The translations under genes and the position numbers were made by a program. This document shows, piece after piece, positions 1-7,787 of a DNA stretch of 9,866 nt. Source of the stretch: UBA7672 sp034439955 (lineage in GTDB: Bacteria > Pseudomonadota > Alphaproteobacteria > Caulobacterales > Hyphomonadaceae); assembly GCA_034439955.1 (NCBI GenBank), contig JAWXBJ010000023.1, forward strand, positions 1-9,866, written 5' to 3'. Position 1 is the first letter of the stretch; each line of letters opens with the position of its first letter. The notes under the pieces are model-generated. The model was not told the origin of the DNA. It was given only the letters and a program-made list of their open reading frames with translations, and did no database searches.

Positions 1-1668
1 GCCGCCGCCAGGATCACGCCGCCGGATCCGGCCACGCTGACGCTGAAGGACCCGTCCGCCTTCCGATTCATCGGCAAGGAGAAGGCGCCCGACCTCGTGT
101 CAGGACGGGCCGACAGCGCCGCCAAGATCAACGGAACGGCGCAGTACGCGCTCGACTATGCTCCTGAAGGTACGCTCACCGCTCTGCTTGTTCGCAGCCC
201 GAAGTTCGGAGGCAAGGTCGCCAGTTTCGACGACGCGGCGACCAGGGCCGTGCCCGGCGTCACCGACGTGATCCAGATTTCAAACGGCGTCGCCGTGGTG
301 GCGGCCGATTTCTGGACCGCGAAAAAGGGCCGGGACGCGCTTGTTGTCACGTGGGACGACAGCGGCGCGGAAACGCGCTCGACCGATGCGATCACCGCCG
401 ATTACCGCAAATTGCTATCCCAGTCCGGCTTCGAGGCCCGCAAGGAGGGATCGGGGGGTGCGGGCTTAAAAGGCGCCGGCAAGGTACTCACGGCGGACTT
501 CGAGTTCCCCTATCTGGCCCATGCCCCCATGGAGCCGATGAACTGCACGCTGGAATACAAGCCCGGCGTGTCCTGTCTCATTCACTCCGGCTCCCAGATG
601 CCCACGGTCGATCAGGCGGTGGCCGCCGGCATTCTCGGCCTCGATCCCAAGACAGTGACCGTCAACACCTATCTCGCCGGCGGCTCGTTCGGTCGCCGCG
701 CGACGCCCGATGCGGACCTTGTCGCCGAAGCCGCCCAGGTCGCCAAGGCTATCGACGGCCGCGCGCCGCTCAAGCTGATGTGGACCCGCGAGGACGACAT
801 CCGTTCAGGCAAGTACCGCCCAATGGCCATCCATCGCATGACCGCCCGCGTCAACAATGGCGCCATCGTAGGTTGGAGCGACCGCACGACGATCCAGTCG
901 ATTATGGAAGGCACCGCCTTCCTGCCGCCGGGCGCGCCGGACGTCTCGTCGATCGAGGGATCGAACGACATTCCCTATGCGATTCCCAACATCGCCGTGG
1001 ATGTTCACTGGCCGAAAAGCCCGGTCTCCGTGCTGTGGTGGCGGTCGGTGGGTCACACTCATACGGCCTTCACCAAGGAGCACTTCTTCGACCAGGCCGC
1101 GAAGGAAGCCGGCAAGGATCCGCTGGCCCTGCGCCGCGAGCTTCTGGCTGCTCATCCACGCCTGCTCAACGTGCTGAACCTCGCCGCCGAAAAGGCGGGC
1201 TGGGGAACGCCGCTTCCGGCGGGGCCCAATGGCGGGACGCGGGCGCGCGGGATCGCCGTGCATCACAGTTTCCAGTCCTATGTGGCCGAGGTCGCTGAGG
1301 TGACGGTGAAGCCGGACGGTCAGTTCACGGTTGACCGCGTCGTGTGCGCCGTCGATTGCGGCATCGTGATCAATCCGGACATTGTGCGTTCGCAGATGGA
1401 GGGCGGCATCGGCTATGGCCTCTCCGCCATCCTCGGCGAGGCGATCACGCTCAAGGACGGCGCGCCGGTCCAGACCAATTTCTTCGACTACCCCGTGCTC
1501 CGGATGGCCCAGATGCCGAAAGTGGAGGTACACATCGTCCCCTCCGCCGAAGCGCCGACCGGCGTGGGCGAACCGGGCGTCCCGCCCATCGGTCCCGCCG
1601 TCGCCAACGCCCTCTTCGCGGCGACCGGAAGGCCGGTCCACAAACTGCCAATCGGGACGAAGGTCTAG
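1..1668 (+). CDS. Molybdopterin-binding large subunit, xanthine dehydrogenase/IorB-type oxidoreductase (5' truncated)
   Basis: The reading frame is open from base 1, so the start lies outside the window; 555 codons and a TAG stop are visible. Family signatures are present in order: the entry to the first molybdopterin domain (DPSAFRFIG, then AAKINGTAQY), HAPMEPMNCT, the cofactor-loop motif GGSFGRR, WWRSVGHTHTAFTKE, an RGIAVHHSFQSY segment, DCGIVINPD, and the C-terminal VGEPGVPPIGPAVANAL. The glutamate of that last motif corresponds to the catalytic Glu of this superfamily. Members of the isoquinoline 1-oxidoreductase beta-subunit branch usually have about 700-750 residues. Roughly 180-200 residues, including any Tat signal, are therefore missing here. 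Such subunits pair with a small [2Fe-2S] subunit, often encoded just upstream, and hydroxylate N-heterocycles or oxidise aldehydes. The family call is firm; the substrate cannot be told from the sequence. No frameshift or missing key motif is visible in the part shown. Confidence 0.93.
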   Translation, partial: AAARITPPDPATLTLKDPSAFRFIGKEKAPDLVSGRADSAAKINGTAQYALDYAPEGTLTALLVRSPKFGGKVASFDDAATRAVPGVTDVIQISNGVAVVAADFWTAKKGRDALVVTWDDSGAETRSTDAITADYRKLLSQSGFEARKEGSGGAGLKGAGKVLTADFEFPYLAHAPMEPMNCTLEYKPGVSCLIHSGSQMPTVDQAVAAGILGLDPKTVTVNTYLAGGSFGRRATPDADLVAEAAQVAKAIDGRAPLKLMWTREDDIRSGKYRPMAIHRMTARVNNGAIVGWSDRTTIQSIMEGTAFLPPGAPDVSSIEGSNDIPYAIPNIAVDVHWPKSPVSVLWWRSVGHTHTAFTKEHFFDQAAKEAGKDPLALRRELLAAHPRLLNVLNLAAEKAGWGTPLPAGPNGGTRARGIAVHHSFQSYVAEVAEVTVKPDGQFTVDRVVCAVDCGIVINPDIVRSQMEGGIGYGLSAILGEAITLKDGAPVQTNFFDYPVLRMAQMPKVEVHIVPSAEAPTGVGEPGVPPIGPAVANALFAATGRPVHKLPIGTKV

Positions 1669-1694
1669 CGGCCGGCAACAGAGGCTAGCTTGCG

Positions 1695-1714
1695 GAGGCG
1701 GATAAAGCCGCCTC
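1695..1714 (+). terminator. Perfect 7-bp hairpin after the oxidoreductase gene, possible weak terminator
   Basis: GAGGCGG (1695-1701) and CCGCCTC (1708-1714) are perfect reverse complements around a 6-nt loop, ATAAAG. The hairpin starts 27 nt after the stop codon of the oxidoreductase gene. No T-tract follows, so it is not a classical intrinsic terminator; it may still mark or stabilise the 3' end of the transcript. A TTGACG hexamer (1716-1721) lies immediately downstream and could be a -35 for the next gene, but no convincing -10 sits at the right distance. Confidence 0.4.
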
Positions 1715-1766
1715 ATTGACGCCTAATTCCAGCGTAGCGTTGGGGACTTCAGATCGGGGAGACGTC

Positions 1767-2150
1767 ATGAGAGTTCTGCTTCTGGGCGCCATCGCACTCG
1801 CAGGCGCGCCTGCTTTCGCGCAATCCGCACAAAACGCATCCAAGGCTTCCGGGCAGACCAGTCTTGCGGTCGGCGCCATCGGCGAGAGCGGATTGCGGGC
1901 GACATCGGGCGTTGTCGCCATCCCGCTGGGAGTGACAGCCGTCGCGTCCGGCGCCGTGGGCGTCGGCGCGTCCGCCTCAGGCCAGACGGGCCTCGCAGGC
2001 GGCTTCTCCGGCGCCGCAGTCGATGCTTCGAGAGGCGCGAAGGCGCTGGTCGATTTCTCGAATGCGCCCTTGTCGATCACGGACGACATTGTGATGACCA
2101 AACCCCAGCCGGCGCCGAATGTGCCCTACACGCCGGTCGCCGCGCAATGA
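1767..2150 (+). CDS. Small exported Gly/Ala-rich protein of unknown function
   Basis: Encodes 127 residues. The ATG at 1767 is chosen because a GGGGAG purine run (1757-1762) precedes it and because the protein then opens with a classical signal peptide: M-R-V, a hydrophobic stretch LLLGAIALAGAP, and an AFA cleavage site after residue 18. An in-frame GTG/ATG extension upstream would bury this signal. The mature part is Ala/Gly/Ser/Val-rich with no cysteine. It contains two copies of a motif ASGQT-[SG]-LA-x-G-x-x-G, at residues 27-39 and 70-82. The C-terminal third is different: a conserved-looking segment APLSITDDIV followed by a Pro-rich tail (KPQPAPNVPYTP). It likely acts in the periplasm or at the outer membrane. 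The stop overlaps the start of the downstream DUF2145 lipoprotein gene as ATGA, so the two are translationally coupled and probably functionally linked. I do not recognise a named family. Confidence 0.82.
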   Translation: MRVLLLGAIALAGAPAFAQSAQNASKASGQTSLAVGAIGESGLRATSGVVAIPLGVTAVASGAVGVGASASGQTGLAGGFSGAAVDASRGAKALVDFSNAPLSITDDIVMTKPQPAPNVPYTPVAAQ

Positions 2151-2989
2151 TCCGCACCCTTGTTGCTACGGTCGCCTTCGCGGGCCTCGCCGGATGCGGC
2201 ACCACAGCGAGCGCGCCCGTTCAGGGCAACGCTTCCGCGCCGCTTGCCGATTCGGGATTCAGCGGTCGCGCTGCCGGCGCTCACCTCACCGGCGAACAGG
2301 CTACCGCTTTCGGCAAGCAGATCGAGCGGGAACTTGCATCGAAAGGCGCTCGCCTCGCAATCGTGTTCCGCACCGGCCGCCCGCGCGACGAACTTCCAGA
2401 CGGCATCGCCTACACCCATGGCGCCTTTTGGGTCTATGTGCCGATTACGCTCGACGACGGGCGTCAGATCAATGGATATGCGGTCTACAATCTCTACCAT
2501 GGCGACGGCAAAACCCTGGCCAAGGACAAATCCTATCTTCACCAGGATTTTCCAGTGGACTTCGTCGCCGCTACTGCGGTCGATGATGTCGCGGTGATCA
2601 TTCCGAGCCCCGAGATGCAGCGCCGGGTCGTCGAGATCATGGGCGGCCCGACCTACGAGGCGCTCCATGTCGAAGATTACTCGCTGGTCTCGAATCCGCT
2701 CGACCCAAAGTACCAGAACTGCAACGAGTTCATGCTCGACGTGCTGGCGTCCGCAGCTTGGGAAACCACCGAGATGGCCCAGATCAAGGCCAATCTACGC
2801 CAGCACTACAAACCGACGAAAGTGAAGACCAGCCTGATAGAACGGACGCTCGGGCCCATCGCCGACTCGCGGCTCAAGACCGACGACCAGCGCGGCGGCA
2901 TCGTCACTGCGACCTATGAATCGATGTCGGCCTTCATGACGGAAAAGAAGCTCCTAACGGAAAGCTACGTGCTTCAGCGCGCTCCGTGA
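2147..2989 (+). CDS. DUF2145 family lipoprotein
   Basis: 280 residues. The N-terminus is a lipoprotein signal: MIRT, a hydrophobic core, and the lipobox LAGC with Cys17 as the lipidation site. Gly follows the Cys, so there is no Asp+2 inner-membrane retention signal and outer-membrane sorting is expected. The body matches my recollection of DUF2145 proteins: AIVFRTGRPRDELPDGIAYTH (split over residues 71-91), AFWVY, YNLYHGDGKTL, QDFPVDFV, VIIPSPEMQ, YSLVSNPLDPKYQNCNEF (179-195) and GIVTATYESM near the C-terminus. The function of DUF2145 is unknown to me. The order His91 then Asn191-Cys192-x-Glu194-Phe resembles circularly permuted NlpC/P60-like hydrolases, which is an inference only. The start overlaps the preceding gene's stop (ATGA) and lacks a strong ribosome site of its own, which supports coupled translation. 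The gene converges on the FMN reductase gene 70 bases downstream. Confidence 0.85.
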   Translation: MIRTLVATVAFAGLAGCGTTASAPVQGNASAPLADSGFSGRAAGAHLTGEQATAFGKQIERELASKGARLAIVFRTGRPRDELPDGIAYTHGAFWVYVPITLDDGRQINGYAVYNLYHGDGKTLAKDKSYLHQDFPVDFVAATAVDDVAVIIPSPEMQRRVVEIMGGPTYEALHVEDYSLVSNPLDPKYQNCNEFMLDVLASAAWETTEMAQIKANLRQHYKPTKVKTSLIERTLGPIADSRLKTDDQRGGIVTATYESMSAFMTEKKLLTESYVLQRAP

Positions 2990-3059
2990 GTTCCATTCAC
3001 CGGTAACCGGGCCAGCGATACCGCGCGCCCGTCTGCACGGCACGACGCTGCCGGAAAGT

Positions 3060-3614
3060 CTATCTCCTCGCCGTGGTCTCGATCCACGCCGCGAGGGTAA
3101 GGACGAACTTCCCGAGAAACGCCCGCGTCTCCTCGCTCTTGACCTGTCCGGCCTCGTCGAACCAGCCGCCGACGCCGGAGAGATACATCTCCGGTTGCTG
3201 AAGGACGGGTGTGTTGAGGAAGGCCAGCATCTGGCGCAGGTGATGATGTGCGCCAAATCCCCCGATATTGCCCGGCGAGTTCGAGACGACAGCGGCGGGC
3301 TTGCCGTCGAAGGCATTGGCGCCATAGGGCCGCGAAATGATGTCGATGGCGTTCTTGAGGACGCCGGGGACCGAACGATTATACTCGGGCGTGACGAACA
3401 ACACGGCATCCGCCGCCTTGATTTTCGCCCGGGCCTCAAGCCAGGACGCGGGTTCCTTCCCGTCCAGATCCTGATTGTAGAAACCCAGTCCGGCTATATC
3501 CACATGCTCGAACACGAGACCCTCGTCCGCTTCAGCCTCGATGGCCCTGGCGATCTTCCGGCTGAAACTGTCCTTGCGGAGCGATCCGACGAGTACGGCG
3601 ATCTTACGGGTCAT
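3060..3614 (-). CDS. NADPH-dependent FMN reductase (flavodoxin-like, ChrR/azoreductase-type)
   Basis: 184 residues, the usual length for this family. The start ATG (3612-3614) is preceded on the minus strand by AAGGAA with an 8-nt spacer. The N-terminus has the beta strand IAVLVG followed by the phosphate-binding loop GSLRKDSFSRK (residues 10-20), which holds the FMN phosphate. The second hallmark, TPEYNRSVPGVLKNAID (75-91), is the flavin-ring and dimer-interface segment of the family. A third conserved stretch is VVSNSPGNIGGFGAHHHLRQML (split at 109-130). Enzymes of this type are cytosolic and reduce FMN, quinones, azo dyes or chromate with NAD(P)H; the physiological substrate here is unknown. 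It is a single gene, convergent with the DUF2145 gene and divergent from mtaB, so it is probably its own transcription unit. The family call is very secure; a more specific name such as chrR or azoR would be over-reading. Confidence 0.93.
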   Translation of the reverse strand: MTRKIAVLVGSLRKDSFSRKIARAIEAEADEGLVFEHVDIAGLGFYNQDLDGKEPASWLEARAKIKAADAVLFVTPEYNRSVPGVLKNAIDIISRPYGANAFDGKPAAVVSNSPGNIGGFGAHHHLRQMLAFLNTPVLQQPEMYLSGVGGWFDEAGQVKSEETRAFLGKFVLTLAAWIETTARR

Positions 3615-3697
3615 GATGAGAATTCCTTCAGCGGCATTGTTCGCGGAGCCTGTTCCGGCGACCCCGGCAAACCGGTTTCAGCGCAGGCTTCGCACAC

Positions 3698-3728
3698 CAG
3701 ACATAGGTAGGGGCGTCGTTTGTACAAT
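3698..3728 (+). promoter_or_regulatory. Candidate promoter for mtaB-ftsY
   Basis: TACAAT (3723-3728) is a five-of-six match to a -10 box. A partial -35, CAGACA (3698-3703), lies 19 bp upstream, a somewhat long spacing. It sits in the divergent region between the FMN reductase and mtaB. If real, transcription would begin near 3735, which rules out the in-frame ATG at 3727 as mtaB start and favours 3790. The evidence is weak because hexamer matches occur by chance. Confidence 0.25.
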
Positions 3729-3789
3729 GAAGCCGGCGCGAGAAGGTCGCGGGAGTGACACGACCGGCCGCACGGCCTATGTCCCCGGC

Positions 3790-5109
3790 ATGGCCGACGC
3801 CTCTCACCTTCCCGGGCCGCCCCCCGCCTTCTCGCCACGCCTCGAGATCCTGACGCTCGGATGCCGGCTGAACGCCTATGAATCCGAAGTCATGCGCAAT
3901 CACGCGCAGGCGGCGGGCCTTCTCGACGCCGTCATCGTCAACACCTGCGCCGTGACAGCCGAAGCTGTCCGCCAGGCCCGCCAGACCATCCGCCGCGCCC
4001 GCCGGGAACGCCCGGACGCAGCGATCATCGTGACAGGCTGCGCCGCCCAGATCGACCCCCAATCCTTTGCCGGCATGCCGGAGGTCACGCGCGTCATCGG
4101 CAATGCCGAGAAGATGAAGGCGGAGACATTTTTTCCCGCGACTTTGCTCGATGCCAACGCCCCCCGGGCGCTGGTCAACGACATCATGTCGGTGCACGAA
4201 ACCGCTGCCCACCTTGTTGACGGCCTCGACGGGCGGGCGCGCGCTTTCGTGCAGGTACAGACCGGGTGCGACCACCGCTGCACATTCTGCGTGATCCCCT
4301 ACGCACGTGGACCTTCTCGCTCGGTGCCCGCAGGCGATGTCATCGACCAGGTGAAACGCCTTGTCGCGACGGGGCATTACGAGATCGTCCTCACGGGCGT
4401 TGATCTAACTTCCTGGGGCGCCGACCTGCCGAACGCACCGGGACTCGGGAATCTCGTGACGCGAATCCTGAAGCTCGTCCCCGACCTGGCGCAGCTGCGC
4501 CTGTCGTCGATCGACGCGATTGAAATCGACGACCAGCTCTTTGATGCGCTTGCCCACGAGTCCCGCATCGCGCCACACCTCCACCTCTCCTTCCAGTCCG
4601 GCGATGACATGATCCTGAAGCGCATGAAGCGCCGCCATTCGCGTCAGGACGCGATCAGCCTGTGCAACCGCCTGCGAAGCGCCAGACCGGAAATGGCGAT
4701 CGGGGCTGACCTGATCGCCGGATTTCCCACCGAGACCGACGATATGTTCGCCAACACGCTGGCTTCCGTGGACGAGTGCGGGATCGACTACCTGCACGTG
4801 TTTCCCTATTCCCCCCGGCCAGGCACTCCAGCCGCGAGAATGCCGCAGCTCCCCCGCGATATCGTGAAGGCCCGCGCCGCGCGGCTGCGCGAGAAAGGCG
4901 TCGAGCGCCTCGGTCTTCATCTCGACCGGCATGTCGGGGCCAGCGCCCTGGCGCTGGTCGAATCCGGCGGGCAGGCGCGGCTTCCTGACTTTTCACCTGT
5001 CCGCATCGACGGCGTCTCACCCCCACCCGGGCGCCCCGCCCTTTTCTGTCTGGCCAGCCGCGACGCCCGTCAGCTGGTGGGGACGCCGCTCTCCGGAGCG
5101 ACCGCATGA
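3790..5109 (+). CDS. mtaB: tRNA (N6-L-threonylcarbamoyladenosine(37)-C2)-methylthiotransferase MtaB
   Basis: 439 residues from the chosen ATG. MtaB is a radical-SAM methylthiotransferase that converts t6A37 to ms2t6A37 in tRNAs decoding ANN codons. The N-terminal UPF0004 domain carries three cysteines for the auxiliary [4Fe-4S] cluster: Cys25 in LTLGCRLNAYE, Cys53 in VNTCAVT and Cys84 in VTGCAAQ. The radical-SAM triad is C160-x3-C164-x2-C167 in GCDHRCTFCVIPYARG. Further family motifs are LTGVDLTSWG, LHLSFQSGDDMILKRMKRRH, GADLIAGFPTET and FPYSPRPGTPAA. LGCRLNAYE rather than the MiaB/RimO equivalents supports MtaB. A short TRAM-like C-terminal region follows. The frame extends upstream to an ATG at 3727 and into the divergent reductase gene; homologues begin shortly before the LGCRLNAYE motif, so 3790 is preferred, although it lacks a clear Shine-Dalgarno. 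The stop overlaps the ftsY start (ATGA). Confidence 0.95.
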   Translation: MADASHLPGPPPAFSPRLEILTLGCRLNAYESEVMRNHAQAAGLLDAVIVNTCAVTAEAVRQARQTIRRARRERPDAAIIVTGCAAQIDPQSFAGMPEVTRVIGNAEKMKAETFFPATLLDANAPRALVNDIMSVHETAAHLVDGLDGRARAFVQVQTGCDHRCTFCVIPYARGPSRSVPAGDVIDQVKRLVATGHYEIVLTGVDLTSWGADLPNAPGLGNLVTRILKLVPDLAQLRLSSIDAIEIDDQLFDALAHESRIAPHLHLSFQSGDDMILKRMKRRHSRQDAISLCNRLRSARPEMAIGADLIAGFPTETDDMFANTLASVDECGIDYLHVFPYSPRPGTPAARMPQLPRDIVKARAARLREKGVERLGLHLDRHVGASALALVESGGQARLPDFSPVRIDGVSPPPGRPALFCLASRDARQLVGTPLSGATA

Positions 5110-6260
5110 TCCGCTGGTGGGGCAAGAAAAAAGCGCCCGATCCGAGGACGGGCGAAACGCCTGTCGAGCCGCTGGGACCGGGTGAGACGCCCGCAGGTTC
5201 CCGCCTCACGCTGGACGAGCTGGTGTTCGGACCAGGTTCCGTCGCGCCCAGCGCGCCTCCCGACGAAGATGACGATCCGATCGGTCTCAGAAAGGCTGCC
5301 GACCGCATAGCTCGCGAGCGCGCCGAGGAGCAGGCGCGTCGCGAGGCGGGTCTCGCCCATAGGCTCCAGGAAGGACTGCGCCGCTCCTCGTCCCGGCTGT
5401 CGGAGGGGCTGTCGGGGTTCGCGCGGCGAAAGCTCGACCGCGGTACGCTCGCTGAACTCGAAGAATTGCTGATCACGTCGGACATGGGCGCCGCGGTTGC
5501 CGCCCGTATCGCCCAGTCGATCGCCCGCGACCGGTTCGAGCGCGAAACCACCGCCGACGAGATCAAGGCGCTGCTGGCGAGCGAGATCGCTGCGATCCTG
5601 CGGCCCCGCGAACGCCATGTCGATTTTTCGGACGGCCCCTCGCCTCGCATCGTTCTGTTCGTCGGCGTCAACGGGTCGGGCAAGACCACCACCATCGGCA
5701 AGATCGCCTCGAGGCTGGCGGCGCAGGGCGCCGATGTGACGCTGGCGGCCGGCGATACATTCCGGGCCGCCGCCGTCGAGCAGTTGCGGGTGTGGGCCGA
5801 CCGTGCCGGCGCGCGTTTCGTGTCGAAGCAGCCCGGCGCCGACTCGGCTGCGCTGGCCTGGGAGGCGGTCGATATCGCCCGGCGCGAAAACCGCGATATC
5901 GTCCTGATCGACACCGCAGGGCGGCTGCAGAACCGCCTGGAGCTCATGGACGAACTCTCGAAGGTCGTCCGCGCCATCCGCAAGCTGGATCCGACCGCAC
6001 CGCACGACGTCATCCTCGTGCTCGACGCTACCGTGGGGCAGAACGCCCTTGGCCAGGTCGAGGCGTTCCGGCAGACCGCCGGCGTCACGGGTCTTGTAAT
6101 GACCAAGCTCGACGGCACGGCAAAGGGCGGTGTTCTGGTCGCCATCGCGGAAAAATACGACGTCCCCATTCATTTCGTGGGAATTGGGGAAAAGGCCGAA
6201 GACCTTCAGCCCTTCAGCGCCGACGTCTTCGCGCGGGCTCTGGTGGGACTCGTCGATTGA
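5106..6260 (+). CDS. ftsY: Signal recognition particle receptor FtsY
   Basis: 384 residues. FtsY is the SRP receptor GTPase that docks SRP-ribosome-nascent-chain complexes at the inner membrane and hands them to SecYEG. A short acidic/charged A domain (to about residue 80, with PPDEDDDP at 51-58) precedes the helical N domain (about 80-170) and the G domain. GTPase motifs are complete: G1 GVNGSGKTTT (187-196), DTFRAAAVEQL (217-227, the SRP-type insertion region), DTAGR (269-273), DATVGQ (308-312 region) and TKLDGTAKGG (333-342), ending with the typical GEKAEDLQPF. The short A domain is common in Alphaproteobacteria. The start ATG overlaps the mtaB stop, and a GGAG (5095-5098) lies 7 nt upstream inside mtaB, so it is both coupled to mtaB and has its own ribosome site. 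The product is expected to be essential. Confidence 0.98.
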   Translation: MIRWWGKKKAPDPRTGETPVEPLGPGETPAGSRLTLDELVFGPGSVAPSAPPDEDDDPIGLRKAADRIARERAEEQARREAGLAHRLQEGLRRSSSRLSEGLSGFARRKLDRGTLAELEELLITSDMGAAVAARIAQSIARDRFERETTADEIKALLASEIAAILRPRERHVDFSDGPSPRIVLFVGVNGSGKTTTIGKIASRLAAQGADVTLAAGDTFRAAAVEQLRVWADRAGARFVSKQPGADSAALAWEAVDIARRENRDIVLIDTAGRLQNRLELMDELSKVVRAIRKLDPTAPHDVILVLDATVGQNALGQVEAFRQTAGVTGLVMTKLDGTAKGGVLVAIAEKYDVPIHFVGIGEKAEDLQPFSADVFARALVGLVD

Positions 6261-6347
6261 CAAGCCTGGCCAGTGTTTTCTCCGAAACGCTTCGTGAACG
6301 GCCTGTGTGCTATCGGTCCCCACCCGTTCCCAACGACAAGTCGCAGC

Positions 6348-7787
6348 ATGATCTGGCGGCATCTGTTTGGCTATCTCCCGGCAAGCCTCGCCGGCGGCCT
6401 CGCCAGTTTTGGCGCGGTGTTCGTCTACACGCGCCTCATGAGCGCGGAGAATTACGGTTTCTACGCCCTGGCGCTGACGACGATGAGTGTCGTCTACACC
6501 CTCTCGATCACCTGGGCCGAAGCGGCGGCTTTCCGCTTCGAGCCGGAGGCGTCGGCCAAGGGCGCGCTCCCTTCCCATGTCCGCACCCTTCTCTGGCTGG
6601 CGGCCGGGTCCGTCCTGCTGGCCCTCGCAGCGATGCTGGCGACGCTGCCCTTCGCAGGTCATCCGTCCATGCGCATGGCGCTGGCGGCCGCCGCAGGGGC
6701 AATGATCCTCGCGCCTCTCATCAACGTCGCCCAGGAGCTGAATCGCGCGCAGGGACGCGTAGCGCGATACGCCGCCATCCGGACGTTTCAGGACGTTGGC
6801 GCGTTCGCGCTCGGCGCCTTGCTGGCGTGGCGGACCGGCTTTGGTCCCGCCGCTCCCTTCGTCGGGCTTGCGAGCGTACTCGCCGTCCTTGCCGTCATCG
6901 AAGGTTTGCGCCTCGTCCGAGCCTCAAACCGTGGACAGTTCGATCCGGCTCGAGTCAGACCCTACCTTGCCTATGGCGTCCCGGTTGCGCTCGCGCTCGC
7001 GCTCAACATCGCCCTCGACACCGGAGACAGGTTTCTCATCGCCCTCTTCCTCGGCCCCGAGGCGGTCGCCGTCTACGCCGCCGGATATGGAATCGCCGAC
7101 AAGACGATCGGGCTGGTTTGCAATCTCGCCGCAATGGCCGGCGCGCCCCTGATGCTTGCGGCATGGGAAACGAAAGACGCCGCCGCGATGGAGGCCGCGT
7201 CGTCCAATCTGGCCCGGTTGCTGCTGCTGATCGCCACGCCCGCCGCAGCCGGACTTGCCTTGGTGGCAGGGCCGCTCGCCGAGGTGATGATTGGCGAGAG
7301 CGTTCGCGGCACGGCGGCGGCGCTCATTCCATGGATCGCTTTCAGCGGTCTCCTCAACGGATTTGTGCTGTACTATTTTTCCGAGGCCTTTCTGCTTTCC
7401 CGACGGACCGACCTGCGCGCTGGGCTGATGCTAATTCCAGCCCTCGCCAACCTCGCCCTCAACATCGTGCTGCTTCCGCGCATCGGGCTGATGGGCGCGG
7501 TTTACTCGACGGTGGCGTGCTATGGACTGGCGCTCGTTTTGCTCGCCTGGGTTGGCCGGCGTCTGGCTCCGCTGTCCTGGCCGTCGGCAGACATGGTCAA
7601 GATTGGCGCCTCATGCGCGGCGATGGCCATCTGCGTCGCTCTCATCCCCGCCTGGGGCGGTCTCGCCGAATTGCTCGCGAAATCTTCTGCCGGGGCAATC
7701 GCCTACGTTGCGTGCGTGCTGGCTCTCGACGCATCGGGCGCGCGGACGCTTCTTGAGGGCCTGCGCCGCCGACCAGCGCGGGCTTGA
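6348..7787 (+). CDS. Polysaccharide/lipid-linked oligosaccharide flippase (Wzx/MOP superfamily)
   Basis: 479 residues from ATG 6348. The frame is open upstream to a GTG at 6273, but that extension is Pro/Arg-containing and unlike a membrane-protein start, whereas MIWRHLFGYLPASLAGG from 6348 gives the expected amphipathic start and first helix. The protein is very hydrophobic, with about 12-14 predicted membrane spans. Features of the oligosaccharide-flippase family include the early FGAVFVYTRLMSAENYGFYALA (split at 21-42), ALDTGDRFLIALFLGPEAVAVYAAGYGIADK in the middle (split at 212-242), and a late NIVLLPRIGLMGAVYST segment. Such proteins translocate undecaprenyl-linked sugars across the inner membrane. 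No glycosyltransferase or chain-length gene is visible nearby, so its substrate is unknown. It lies 87 bases after ftsY and 53 bases before yciB, in the same direction. The Shine-Dalgarno is weak and the exact start is therefore uncertain. Confidence 0.88.
   Translation: MIWRHLFGYLPASLAGGLASFGAVFVYTRLMSAENYGFYALALTTMSVVYTLSITWAEAAAFRFEPEASAKGALPSHVRTLLWLAAGSVLLALAAMLATLPFAGHPSMRMALAAAAGAMILAPLINVAQELNRAQGRVARYAAIRTFQDVGAFALGALLAWRTGFGPAAPFVGLASVLAVLAVIEGLRLVRASNRGQFDPARVRPYLAYGVPVALALALNIALDTGDRFLIALFLGPEAVAVYAAGYGIADKTIGLVCNLAAMAGAPLMLAAWETKDAAAMEAASSNLARLLLLIATPAAAGLALVAGPLAEVMIGESVRGTAAALIPWIAFSGLLNGFVLYYFSEAFLLSRRTDLRAGLMLIPALANLALNIVLLPRIGLMGAVYSTVACYGLALVLLAWVGRRLAPLSWPSADMVKIGASCAAMAICVALIPAWGGLAELLAKSSAGAIAYVACVLALDASGARTLLEGLRRRPARA

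Noticed and set aside
2990..3059. CCGGTAACCGG and CAGCG/CGCTG repeats between the convergent DUF2145 and FMN reductase genes
   Set aside because: The arms are only 5 bp, one has a very large loop, and no T-run follows, so a terminator is not supported.
3541..3789. Upstream in-frame extension of mtaB
   Set aside because: It would overlap the divergent FMN reductase gene and add sequence unlike MtaB homologues, which begin just before the LGCRLNAYE motif.
4655..6169. Second long minus-strand frame (504 codons) opposite mtaB and ftsY
   Set aside because: Ser/Arg-rich low-complexity translation with no recognisable domain; a shadow of two secure genes.
6257..6262. TTGACA, a perfect -35 hexamer overlapping the ftsY stop
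   Set aside because: No -10-like hexamer is found 16-18 bp downstream, so a flippase promoter cannot be supported.
5070..6662. Long minus-strand open frame (530 codons) opposite ftsY and the flippase start
   Set aside because: It is Arg/Gly/Asp-rich without family motifs and lies exactly antisense to ftsY, whose motifs are complete. Long antisense frames are expected in GC-rich coding DNA.
5792..7756. 654-codon plus-strand frame overlapping ftsY and the flippase
   Set aside because: The translation is almost entirely Arg, Gly and Pro with no domain, in an alternative frame of two well-supported genes.
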